Assembly: GCA_015039315.1 (NCBI GenBank)
Contig: WIDE01000047.1
Location: 227,628-245,965 of the forward strand
From: Clavulina sp. PMI_390
Lineage: Eukaryota > Basidiomycota > Agaricomycetes > Cantharellales > Hydnaceae
Length of the DNA: 18,338 nt
Direction: 5' to 3'
Positions 10,211 through 18,338 of this stretch are shown one piece after another (within the stretch, counting starts at the first letter, position 1; the number at the start of each line of letters is the position of its first letter). Position numbers and translations under genes: made by a program. A model generated the notes under the pieces. That model had not been told where the DNA came from. It saw only the letters and a list, made by a program, of their open reading frames with translations, and did not search any database.

Positions 10211-11334
10211 GAATAGCATTTGAGTTCCCTGAAGATCATTTATTCCTTCATATACCCACATGATGTGGTCTTTCCTTACCGCGGGCTACGTGTCAACCGC
10301 ATACCCGCGCCCGAGTGCTCTCTCGTCGTGATTGTTCGACCGCACTTTATCAACACACAGAGACTAGAACGCGCTCGCCTTCTCCATCGCAGCGATAGGA
10401 AGATTAAGCCCGTTCTTTAAAATGCAGATTTATCCAATAGCTCGAGACTATTATACTGATTTCGGTAGTATTTAGGTCTTAGATCTTGGTTCATTAGTCA
10501 TTGGAGCGCGGCCTGGCTGATTATGGGTTTTGTTCCATCTCTAGTATCTCGACGTCGCTCGCAGAGTGTTTGTGACCCGTAAAAGGTGGTCAAAGTTTAT
10601 TTAGATCGCTCCATGACGGGGGGGGGGGGGCAAATTGGAAGAGTGATCCATCGCACTGCAAGTGGCTTGCACGTGTGTGAGTGTTTGGGCGGATTAGAAG
10701 GGTCAGAGCGAACGAGCAAATATATATTCCATGAGGGAAAAAAAAACTACCTAAGCTAGATGGTAGAAAAGAATGAAAGCTGTGCCTCGCACAAGAAGTG
10801 AGCATCAACGATCATTGCCAAGTGGCGGTACTACGGACCTACAGAGAGCTACACAGCACCTACATTTGCATTTTAGATCCAAACTACGATTTCAAAGTGG
10901 CGTACAGTATTTGCACAATTCGGCCTGCATCTTCTACCGTCGCACGCGCAGGAGGGAGCTCTGTCATGCTTTACGCAAATTTGAAAATCTCTAAACAGTT
11001 CGTGTTGTGTTTGAAAGGGGGTTGATGTTGAGATCGGTCAGCACCTTGAACTAGACCGAAATTTTGGGATTGGCCGTCCTCGTATTATTACCAGCTCGGG
11101 CTCTCGTATTCTCACAAAATTTCACATTCAAAGCTACGTATGATTTACAACGCAACACGCGTGGGCCTGATTTTTTTTGTCTTTAATCTTTTTGAGGAGA
11201 GGAAAAGAAGCAAGGGGGGGAGGGGGTAGGGAAAGCATTTTCTGCAGCTACGGGGACGAGATAGGGTCAAAAAGGAAGAGGCAGTGGCTTCAGTTCTCGT
11301 CATCACAGAAATCAACTCATTTAGGCGTACCCTT
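10211..11334. other. Intergenic region with G-rich tracts, no supported gene
   Basis: No open frame here carries a recognisable domain. A run of 13 G lies at 10618-10630. At 11214-11231 the tracts of 7 G, 5 G and 3 G separated by A and TA could form a G-quadruplex on the plus strand; they lie just beyond the stop of the minus-strand secreted protein gene. The plus-strand frame 10798-11022 is protein-like but unassignable. Confidence 0.45.
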
Positions 11335-11928
11335 TCAGTTGATGGAGAACGTGTTGGCATACGGGCTGACATTGTAGCAGGTGTTGACGTAAGGGATAAG
11401 AACCTCTGTGAAAAAGGTGGGGGAAAGTGAGCCATAGTGCCATCACATAAAGGTCAGAGAGAAAAGACAACGATTAAGAGGAAAGGAAGCTCAAATCAGG
11501 GTAAACGTACGGTTACAGTTGGGACCCACGAAAACCCCGTAGCTCAGGCCCGTCGAAGCACTGACGTAGACCGAGTAGCCGGCAACAGTAGCATAACATA
11601 GGTACGCCGAACCAGGGGGGAGGCGATAACCGTAGCACGAGCCGCCGCATCCTCGGCCCGTGCAGACAATGAGGGTGCCATAGATGGTGCTGCGCTTCTC
11701 GAGCTCGCTAAAGTCGTTGCGCTTAGACACACCAGCAGCAGCAGTGACTCCCGAAGAGTTGGAGGTGTGAACTGCAGGCTCCGGGTGCTCGACCCCGACG
11801 ATGGAGGTGAATTTAGGCGCAGCCTTGACGGCGGAAACAGCCTCGACCCCGGTGCCACGCGCCTCGAGGGGAGAGCCAACGACAGCGGCAACTAAAACGG
11901 CGAGAACAAGAGGAAGAGAGAAACGCAT
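11335..11928 (-). CDS. Secreted six-cysteine protein with Kex2-processed propeptide
   Basis: Two exons, 11928-11511 and 11405-11335 (TGA), joined over a 105-nt intron (GTACGT...CACAG), give 162 residues. Residues 1-18 or so are a signal peptide (MRFSLPLVLAVLVAAVVGS). A low-complexity, Ala/Val/Ser-rich propeptide follows, with two Lys-Arg sites: SKR at 68-70 and EKR at 77-79. Cleavage at the second would release an 83-residue mature chain starting STIYGTL. That chain has six cysteines (89, 94, 98, 111, 138, 149), probably three disulfides, and many Tyr and Gly. It resembles small cysteine-rich secreted proteins of Agaricomycetes of unknown fold and function; an effector or antimicrobial role is speculation. 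The splice is needed: read-through stops after FTLI, whereas splicing adds QVLIPYVNTCYN with the sixth cysteine. The ATG at 11928 is the only one before the signal peptide. Confidence 0.88.
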
Positions 11929-12012
11929 GATCAAAGAAGAGGATGTGGTGGGTTATAGGAGAGGTTGGGAGTGCAGAGTATGGGGGGTCTGGCTTGTCAC
12001 TCTGCCCTCGCC

Positions 12013-12018
12013 TTTATA
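12013..12018 (-). promoter_or_regulatory. TATA box of the six-cysteine secreted protein gene
   Basis: TATAAA (in GCTATAAAGG read on minus) lies about 85 bases before the ATG at 11928, and a CT-rich leader follows on the coding strand. It is a good canonical match. Confidence 0.65.
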
Positions 12019-13361
12019 GCCCATCGGATGAATCAAAAGACAAGAGGGAACTCGCTGAAAGTGTATGGGAGGACGCTTAGCTCACCAAACAGACGTTAGG
12101 AATTTTCGTTCAACGGATTGTCAGGCGACAAAAATGGCGCCCAGCCACATCGCATTACTCTATCAGGTGCCAGATTACTCGGAGAAGCGGTTAAATCTTC
12201 AAAGGATATGCATGCCATTGCGGTTTCGGTGTTGGCAGAACTGTCGAGGAAGGGAAAGACGACTGATATAGCGCAGAATCATCACGTTCGCCTACGCCGA
12301 TCAGTGATGGGGTTGGCATTAACATCAGCAACTGCGTCTCAAGTAGTTGACCATAGGCTAGGGGACACTGGTGATATTCTGCGACCACGTGTGATGGAAA
12401 CATAGCAAACGAGAAGAATCACAATATGCCAAGACACTGCACTGCATAGCACTGACCCCAAAGAACCAACGATGACTAAAAAAATACTTAGCCGAGCATA
12501 TGTTATAGTGACACAGGACCCGCGAAGCTTCGGAAACATAGAGATAGGAGGAGTAGAGATGGTGCTATTCGCAATGCCAGCGTCAATTCAATTCAACTGT
12601 AACATCCGCCCTTGGAGATGTTTGAAATGAGAGATCTGAGGGCCCTGAGAGGAAAAATCAGGGAGATATGTCCTAAGCTTTCGCATTGCTCAATTGCCTC
12701 TATATTACTCTAGGGTTGCATCAAGCTCTCAATCTCACGCATGCAAGAAATGTCCTGAACTGGCAGGACGAGACAGCTCCGTAAACCTGAAGACAATTTC
12801 GCTCCTATCAGCACGGTTGGGCTTATTGTGATGATTATTGGGCGCCAGGCGTGTGCAATGCGCGGTAGACGTTAATCCTCCGGGATCCGTCGTTCTCATT
12901 TGTACGTCTTAGTCTGCCTGAGGTCCAACAGTCATAGCGGCGGCCCACTAGCGCTTCGGGCTGTTGTGATGTCGCTGTCTTTCACATATCCGCTGGAAGG
13001 CACAGCAAGTGTGTCATCATCAAAGCGCGGCTTCGAAATATCGCCGCATATCCAGAGCATCAACCAAGATGGTGGAAAGCAAGGGACTAGCTCAGGATCA
13101 GTGCCAACGTTTAATTCGCCCTACATGTAAAAAAAAAGGACCTTTATCCATATATGAAAGTCCCACTTATGCACAAGACCAACCATTCGTCGGGTGTCGG
13201 AGTGAGACAAGAGTGAAGCACCAATTAGAAGTATGGGGTGGATTAGCAAGCACAAACGAAAGCAGGCGGTAGCAACATATAGCGAGCAAGAGTGTTTTCG
13301 AGAGATCCACGAGACGCATGCGACAAGTGGTGGGTATCAAACTGTGAGTTTTGCCGAACGG
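12019..13361. other. Intergenic region, no supported gene
   Basis: About 1.3 kb between the head of the secreted protein gene and the tail of the dehydrogenase gene. Open frames such as 12118-12405 and 13009-13272 (plus) and 12339-12539 (minus) show no recognisable domain and no splice-linked continuation. No tRNA-like cloverleaf, tandem repeat or transposon end was seen. Confidence 0.5.
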
Positions 13362-15536
13362 TTATAGTCGGACATTCTTGGGGATCTTCCTCATCGCCTG
13401 TCGAACGCCAAGATCTCCAAGCACATCCTCAGCACCACCAAGGATGGCGTCGAACGTGATGGTGCGGTGATAATGTTCGATGAACTTGCCCATACCAGTC
13501 TTGGCTATTCGTAACGAGGGTGAAGAACACGAGCGTATTAGACACTGCGCTTCTTGATGAAAGTCATTTCAGAACACTTACTGATACCGCGACCACCAAA
13601 GATCTGGACAGCATCAGCGGCAGTCTGCTGTGCCGTCTGAGTCGCGTACATCTTGAAGAACGCAATCTGGCCAGCAAGGTACTCGCTCTGTTGCGCGTAG
13701 TTCATGTGACACATTTGATACGTGATGTTCTCAAGCCAGTTTTGCACGGACTCGGTTCTTGCGATCATGGCGGCGAGCTTTTGGCGGATCACGGCTTGCT
13801 CGAGAAGTGGTTTGCCAAAGACCTTGCGTTGGTGGGCCCACCTATAGGAGAGGAGGATCGATGAATCAGAGGACGGGCCGAGGCGAGGGGGTCTGAACAT
13901 ACTTGAAGCATTCCTCAGTCGCGATACGTTGAGCTTGTGCGGACGCGCATGCCATTGCCCATCTATTGACAAATACTCTCGTTTAGCACGGAGCATGGCC
14001 TCCTATTTCAGGTGATGCATACCGCTCATGGTTGAAATTGCTAAATACGACGGGCAGCCCATTGTCCTCCTTGCCAAGCATATTGCCAGAAGGAACTCTG
14101 ACATTGTCGAACGCGATATAAGCTGTACCAGCTGCGCTCGAATACGAGGTCTTAATGGCCTTGGTCTCAACGCCGGGGCCGCGCTCGACCAAGAAGACGG
14201 TAAGACCCTTCTTGGTCTTGCACGCGACAGTGAAATAGTCTGAGAAGTGGCCGTTCGTGATCCACCTATTGAAAATTTAGCCATGTGATGGGATAGGTAT
14301 TGTAGCAGCTGACGTACTTCTTAGTACCATTAATTGTCCAATAGGAGCCATCGTCAGACTTCGTGGCAGTACACCTGGCGGTAGAATATTGAGATTAGCG
14401 AGAGCAAAAAGAGAGAAATGAAGTTTTGCGCACCTGATCCCCGCGACATCAGAGCCAGCGAAGGCCTCGCTAATGGCTAATGAGATAAACTTCTTGCCGC
14501 CCAAGACTTCGGGAACAACCTTTGCCTTGAGTTCGGCACTACCAAAGTTGATGACCTAAATTGCTCGCATGTTAGCGTTACATAGGTCTCAGGAGTTGAC
14601 GATGCTCCACATACTGGAGGTAGTCCAATAACCATGCCACCCTAGGCCAACAAGTTTTGGTTAAAATCAATACATGCGAGGGTGATTTGTCATAGAGCCT
14701 CACATTGGACCCATCGGCATACCCGTGAGCTTTGACTCGAACGTACTCCTGGACAATGATAAGCTCATGGAAGTGATCGAACTGTTATGGCAGGGTCAGC
14801 ACAAAGCGTATCTGGGACTGAACGATAATGAGCTTCACCTCCTCGGGTTTGACGAGCCCCTCAGCCAGGGTCATGCCCTTGAGATGCTTTCCAGGGCCCA
14901 TTCGCATAGCAAGTAGGCCGTATTTACTGCCAATACGGATGCTTGAGACAAATTGGACGAATATGAATAAGGGTGACGAACGCTTGAGCCTCAACGGTAT
15001 GAAGACTTGGTCGCTTTCCATCCTCTTCTCTCAAGCCAGCATCCTCCATGAAAGTCTCATCGACGAATTTGCGCACCCATGTCTGGAACTTGCGGTGGCT
15101 TTCGGTGAAGTATGGAGAGTGATAGCCCTTACTGAGCCAGCTAGGTTCGCCATATGGCATCTGGCTGAGAGCACCAGGCTTGGGCGCAGGGATGAACTCT
15201 TTCTGGCCCTCGACTGTCCCTATTTGAAGACGTGCGTAGCGTGGTGTGAGGAGGACTTCATGTTTGTGGAGACCGAAGAAAGCCTCGGTGGCGTCCTTGC
15301 CAGCAACGTCCTCGTCGAGGAGAACACTCAAGCCACCGGGGTGGATGTTTGCGAATTTGGAAAGGTCGAAGATTTTGCTGTCAATAACGATCCAGAGGTC
15401 GCCAGCCTTGTTGTGCTGTTCATTGACCAACCAGAGCACGATGATTCGAGGGAATATCAATGGTTGGAGAACAGCAAGTACACCAAGTTTACCTACGAAC
15501 CTTGGAGACCTCATTCAGAGAAAGTGTTCTGGACAT
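13362..15536 (-). CDS. Cytochrome b5-acyl-CoA dehydrogenase fusion protein
   Basis: Eleven exons join in phase: 15536-15501, 15415-14982, 14926-14839, 14781-14704, 14641-14615, 14555-14434, 14374-14318, 14265-14023, 13962-13903, 13841-13582, 13504-13362 (TAA), giving 515 residues. Residues about 5-85 are a cytochrome b5 domain: HPGG at 37-40 gives the first haem histidine, and H62 is the likely second. Residues about 110-515 are an acyl-CoA dehydrogenase: AISEAFAGSDVAGIR (248-262) and KKWITNG (280-286) around the flavin and substrate sites, then IFGGRGI (462-468). The family oxidises the alpha-beta bond of acyl-CoA using FAD; the fused haem domain may pass electrons on. In ILGGAED (489-495) a Gly stands where many family members have the catalytic Glu of the YEGT motif, and E494 is nearby. 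The C-terminus VRL is only near a peroxisomal PTS1. No obvious mitochondrial leader is present. Confidence 0.97.
14615..14641 (-). other. 27-nt microexon in the dehydrogenase gene
   Basis: It encodes GGMVIGLPP in full codons between acceptor CCTAG and donor GTATGT. It links ADGSN upstream to VINFGSAEL downstream, exactly as the family alignment requires. Skipping it would keep the frame but delete nine conserved residues. Confidence 0.85.
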
Positions 15537-16029
15537 GGCAGAGAAGTGAATCCCTTCGAAATCCCCCTGCGTTTAGAGGTTCGTGGTGATGGTGGCGAGG
15601 TGGCGCGGGAGGTGTGGCCGATTCGCGCACGAGCGTGGGAACAGTTTTGACAGCCGGCGGCACGCTCCCGGCCCCAGCCTCCAGACCTCCACAGGGCCAT
15701 TGAGTTCGCCCTCAAGCTGCCTTTGGTTGGATGGACGAAACCTCGCAGAATATGGTGCATAGCACAGTTTTGATCTCGGCCAATTGCCATAATGAAGCTT
15801 ACTACAATCATGCAGAAACCATGAGATGGGCGAGAAGCTAAACGCCCAAGTGCTTAGGCAGAACACACCCCCTTGCCAGGTGCTGACTGTATCCAGCTTA
15901 TGAGAAAATAAAACTTCGCGAAAAATAGGATTTGCCTTTATCATGCGAGGAAATGAGTGGACGAGAAGCCAGATCTAGTAAGAAAAACGAGCGCCACGTC
16001 CTTCTGGCCCACCCATTGTGGACAATGAG
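15537..16029 (-). promoter_or_regulatory. Upstream region of the dehydrogenase gene
   Basis: About 490 bases between the dehydrogenase ATG and the orphan exon copy. The first 90 bases upstream of the ATG are pyrimidine-rich on the coding strand, as expected for a leader. No clear TATA box and no other gene is seen. Confidence 0.4.
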
Positions 16030-16227
16030 TTACAACCTAACATTCTTGGGTATCTTTCTCGTTACCTGACGCACGTCAAGCTCGCTAAACGCGTCCTCAG
16101 CAACCCCAAGGACGGCATCAAAGGTGATGGGACAGTGATAGTGCTCGATAACCATGGCGGAAGGCACTTCTGGTTGGGCTGAGGGCCCGATCAACTGGTC
16201 CTCTGCACTCTCGCGCATGATGGCCAC
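16030..16227 (-). pseudogene. Orphan last exon of a second acyl-CoA dehydrogenase paralogue
   Basis: The minus-strand frame from ATG 16227 to TAA 16030 encodes 65 residues. The final 40 (bases 16152-16030) align without a gap to the last 40 of the intact dehydrogenase at 13362, with 28 identical. IEHYH, ITFDA and RKIPKNVRL are shared. The first 25 residues do not match. The preceding exons (flavin-binding part, cytochrome b5) are absent from the flanking sequence, so I read this as the 3' remnant of a tandem paralogue. The homologous part begins within what is exon 11 of the intact gene. In the last nine codons all differences are silent, so selection acted on the protein for some time. It might still be expressed as a small chimeric frame, but I see no support for that. 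Confidence 0.8.
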
Positions 16228-17122
16228 TTTCAGTAGTCTTCGGCTTCAGTTCTAATTGGTAAATGAACCAACTCTACACTATTTCAAGACCGGATGGTAG
16301 GATTACAGTAGTTCAGTTTTACACGCTCCGTACGATCCTCCTCCCTCGTACATACGCTGATACTCATCTTTATATTTCGCCTTAGCCTTTTCATGATAAT
16401 GAAAGAATATTGTAAGGAATATTATTCTAACTTCATCCAAAGTACGTTTGACCCAATATACAATCAGTTCTAAATGTAGTGTACTTCACAATGGTGGTGG
16501 TAAGACTAAAAGAACTGTAACGTAGTAACGAGGCACTTAAGGCGTAATATCCTAATACAATACCACTTCTTACACATATCAATGTTGTTGCGATAGTCAG
16601 TTTGCTTTGGAACCTGGAAGCGCCCGTAAAAAAAACCCCTTGGCCAAGCCCTTGGCAGCACTGCGAGTGGCCTGCAGTGTGGCAAAGACAATGGGATATT
16701 TTGGGCACGTTTGAGAAGTAGCACAAAGAAGCATGCCATCTATTCCTCCGAGACCTGGGACGGAATTTTGTGACTTCAAACTAAAAGTGCCAACAGGGCG
16801 ATCATCCCAAGTGGACCCGTACTTAGGACAGAGTCAAATGTAGCAGTTCCTCGCCCCAAAGGTAGCCGCCTCTACCTCAGCCAAGATTTTCTCGACATGC
16901 TTACGAGTGGACTCAGACAGCCGGCAACATTACGACAACGAAACTCTGGAACAAGCCGTACCAAAATCCGAAAGGCAGGCGTCGGAAATCCAGGCAAGAT
17001 GATACATTCATTAATGATCCACAAAAAATTGAACAAAAGAAGCAACCCCGAACCCAGACCAAATGAAAGCTATGATTTTCCAAGCACTCTGTTCTTGACT
17101 CGCAAACAGCCAATAAGAGAGA
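16228..17122. other. Intergenic region, no supported gene
   Basis: About 900 bases, AT-richer than its surroundings in 16260-16600, between the orphan exon and the 3' end of the AA9 gene. No dehydrogenase exon 1-10 homology was recognised here. Several short minus-strand frames at 16433-16779 overlap in different phases and carry no domain. Confidence 0.5.
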
Positions 17123-18338
17123 TCACAAGCACTGAGAGTAATAGGCACTCGAATAAGTGCACTGGTATGGAGACGCACAGACAGTAGAGCCAGTGTAACC
17201 GATTCCTGGCGACACGATGACAAAAGCGATGCAATAAGGTAGCTGTGAGCGATTCAACATATGATCAAGTTGGTAAAGTGACATACCGCCGCATTGCCCG
17301 TACTCAGCTACAGTGCCGGTTGCTGTGCTGGATGCACCGCTAGTTGTGGAGGTGGCAGTAGTTTTCGACGTGGTGCTAGAAGTCTTCGCGGTGGTACTAC
17401 ATTTATGGATTGGTTGTATCCACGAGGAGATAGCGAGGGGACGATCAAACTACATAGTATAAGGAAAGGAGGTGTTGAATGGGCTCACGTGGTTTTGGCA
17501 GTCGTAGTTCCGGTCCCACTTGAGCCAGACTGCGAGCACAGAGCGTTTGAGTAAGATAAAATGAACAGATGTTTTTGCCACCCACTCTTAGAAGCGTTCA
17601 TAGCCGAGAATAACAGAGGACCATAGTAAGGTTGTTGTACGGTAATTAGAATTCAGAACCGGGGCTGGGCTTACCCAGTCCACACAGCAGGGCCAGCTGA
17701 TAGGAAGATGATGTGAGTGATGAAATCAGGCCCGCGGTACGGAGAAAGAACGTACGGGAGATGTAGGCCCCGTTGGGATTAGCCGCATAGATATCTATTT
17801 ACAGAGCTACATGTTAATGTCAGCAAGATCTCTGGTAGTTTATAACTCACTTATCAGGATACCAGGCTCGTTGCCGGTATACACTCCTGGGATCGCGACA
17901 AGGGGGCCTGGAGTACCGCTCCCTCCGCCAGTCACCTGTGGTGCTTGTCAGAAAGCACGAAGAGTAAAGCAAGCGAGCCTGAATAATCAAGACGTGCCTT
18001 AACTTGAGCGCAGCCGATGTAGAACTGGGCGCCTCCGAAGGACGAAGCGACGTGCAGAGCGATTTGCTCCACACGGATTAAGTAGTTACCTTAATGATCA
18101 ATTTAGTCGGAGGCTCAATCTTGCAACATCAATAAGGACTAACCTGAAGGGAGAGCCTTGGGGATGGTGAAGGTCACGCTTGTCGCAGTTTCGCTCGGGA
18201 AAGTATAGAAGCTCGAGCCGGAGGGGGTATATACGGGAGCATCTTCGTAAATCTTGAACCAGACAGAACCATCTCCGGCGCTTTCGCTCGTCAAGTCCGA
18301 TGCTGCAGCCATGTAAACCGCAAAGTACTTGAATCCAT
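17123..18338 (-). CDS. AA9 lytic polysaccharide monooxygenase with CBM1, 5' end outside the window
   Basis: Eight in-phase exons are visible: 18338-18144, 18089-17998, 17935-17851, 17794-17756, 17696-17675, 17529-17488, 17396-17287, 17205-17123 (TGA). They give the last 221 residues. AA9 enzymes are secreted copper enzymes that cleave cellulose oxidatively. Visible hallmarks (numbered from the first full codon) are [24 protein letters not shown] with H77, then [12 protein letters not shown] with Q86 and Y88, the second-sphere Gln and axial Tyr, and the [13 protein letters not shown] tail. The mature N-terminal histidine and the second copper histidine must lie in missing upstream exons. A Ser/Thr-rich linker (about 145-188) leads to a 32-residue CBM1 (190-221) with YGQCGG, GYTG and YYSQCL and its four cysteines, which tethers the enzyme to cellulose. 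One intron starts GC. The intron at 17674-17530 is 145 nt, so splicing at the linker start is the least certain part. Confidence 0.96.
17675..17696 (-). other. 22-nt microexon in the AA9 gene
   Basis: The exon lies between CTATCAG and GTAAGC and encodes PGPAVWTG together with its split codons, joining the end of the catalytic domain to the Ser/Thr linker. Skipping it would change the frame and remove the CBM1. Confidence 0.75.
17936..17997 (-). other. GC-AG intron in the AA9 gene
   Basis: The donor reads AAG|GCACGT and the acceptor CACAG|GTG. Using GC gives CAQVKVTGGG, the expected AA9 sequence. The only nearby GT donor (six bases earlier, CAA|GTTAAG) stays in frame but deletes Val-Lys. GC-AG introns are a known minor class. 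Confidence 0.65.

Noticed and set aside
10798..11022. Plus-strand frame with LRTYRE and a later RPASST stretch, faintly like the tail of fungal patatin-like proteins
   Set aside because: Too short, no catalytic GxSxG or Asp motif, no adjoining exons; resemblance is within chance.
12118..12405. Plus-strand 95-residue frame
   Set aside because: Protein-like in part but no recognised domain, no splice-linked partner and overlapping minus frames; not supportable as a gene.
14828..15589. 253-residue plus-strand open frame, the longest uninterrupted frame in the window
   Set aside because: It is antisense to the cytochrome b5 exon of the dehydrogenase, whose HPGG motif and family match are unambiguous.
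1..18338. tRNA, rRNA, CRISPR, transposon and viral signals
   Set aside because: No T-loop-like GTTCRA context with a foldable cloverleaf, no regular repeat array, no terminal inverted repeats and no reverse transcriptase or transposase motifs were seen by eye.

Overview
The window is nuclear DNA from a filamentous basidiomycete, most likely an Agaricomycete; Ceratobasidiaceae/Rhizoctonia-type fungi would fit, but that is inference. The evidence is that every confident gene is broken by many introns of about 50-90 nt with GT-AG borders and fungal branch-like motifs. The families are also typical: an AA9 lytic polysaccharide monooxygenase with a CBM1, a fungal S1/P1 nuclease, a cytochrome b5-acyl-CoA dehydrogenase fusion, a MYND protein and small secreted proteins. 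There is no operon structure, no rRNA or tRNA that I can see, no CRISPR array and no transposon. I rebuilt the gene models by hand by joining exons whose phases agree and whose joined protein matches the family.

Layout, left to right. 1-2520 (+): 3' part of a multi-exon gene for a protein with a nucleotidyltransferase-like motif set. 2521-3470: no supportable gene. 3471-3925 (-): a doubtful hypothetical gene. 4315-5098 (+): a small secreted protein with a TATA box. 5322-5622 (-): a 76-residue protein that is nothing but one SIN3-type paired amphipathic helix (PAH) domain. 6468-7947 (+): secreted S1/P1 zinc nuclease in nine exons. 8459-10210 (+): 493-residue protein ending in a MYND zinc finger. 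10211-11334: non-coding as far as I can tell. 11335-11928 (-): secreted six-cysteine protein with a Kex2-cleaved propeptide. 11929-13361: no supportable gene apart from the promoter of the previous gene. 13362-15536 (-): 515-residue cytochrome b5-acyl-CoA dehydrogenase in eleven exons. 16030-16227 (-): an orphan copy of the last exon of a paralogous dehydrogenase. 17123-18338 (-): AA9 lytic polysaccharide monooxygenase with linker and CBM1, running off the right edge (5' end missing).

The genes do not form one pathway. Half of the eight confident genes encode exported proteins (two small secreted proteins, a nuclease, a cellulose-active oxygenase), which fits a plant-degrading or plant-associated fungus. 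The most noteworthy items are the free-standing PAH microprotein, which could titrate SIN3-binding factors, and the orphan dehydrogenase exon. The last nine codons of that exon differ from the intact gene only at silent positions, so it was under protein-level selection for some time.
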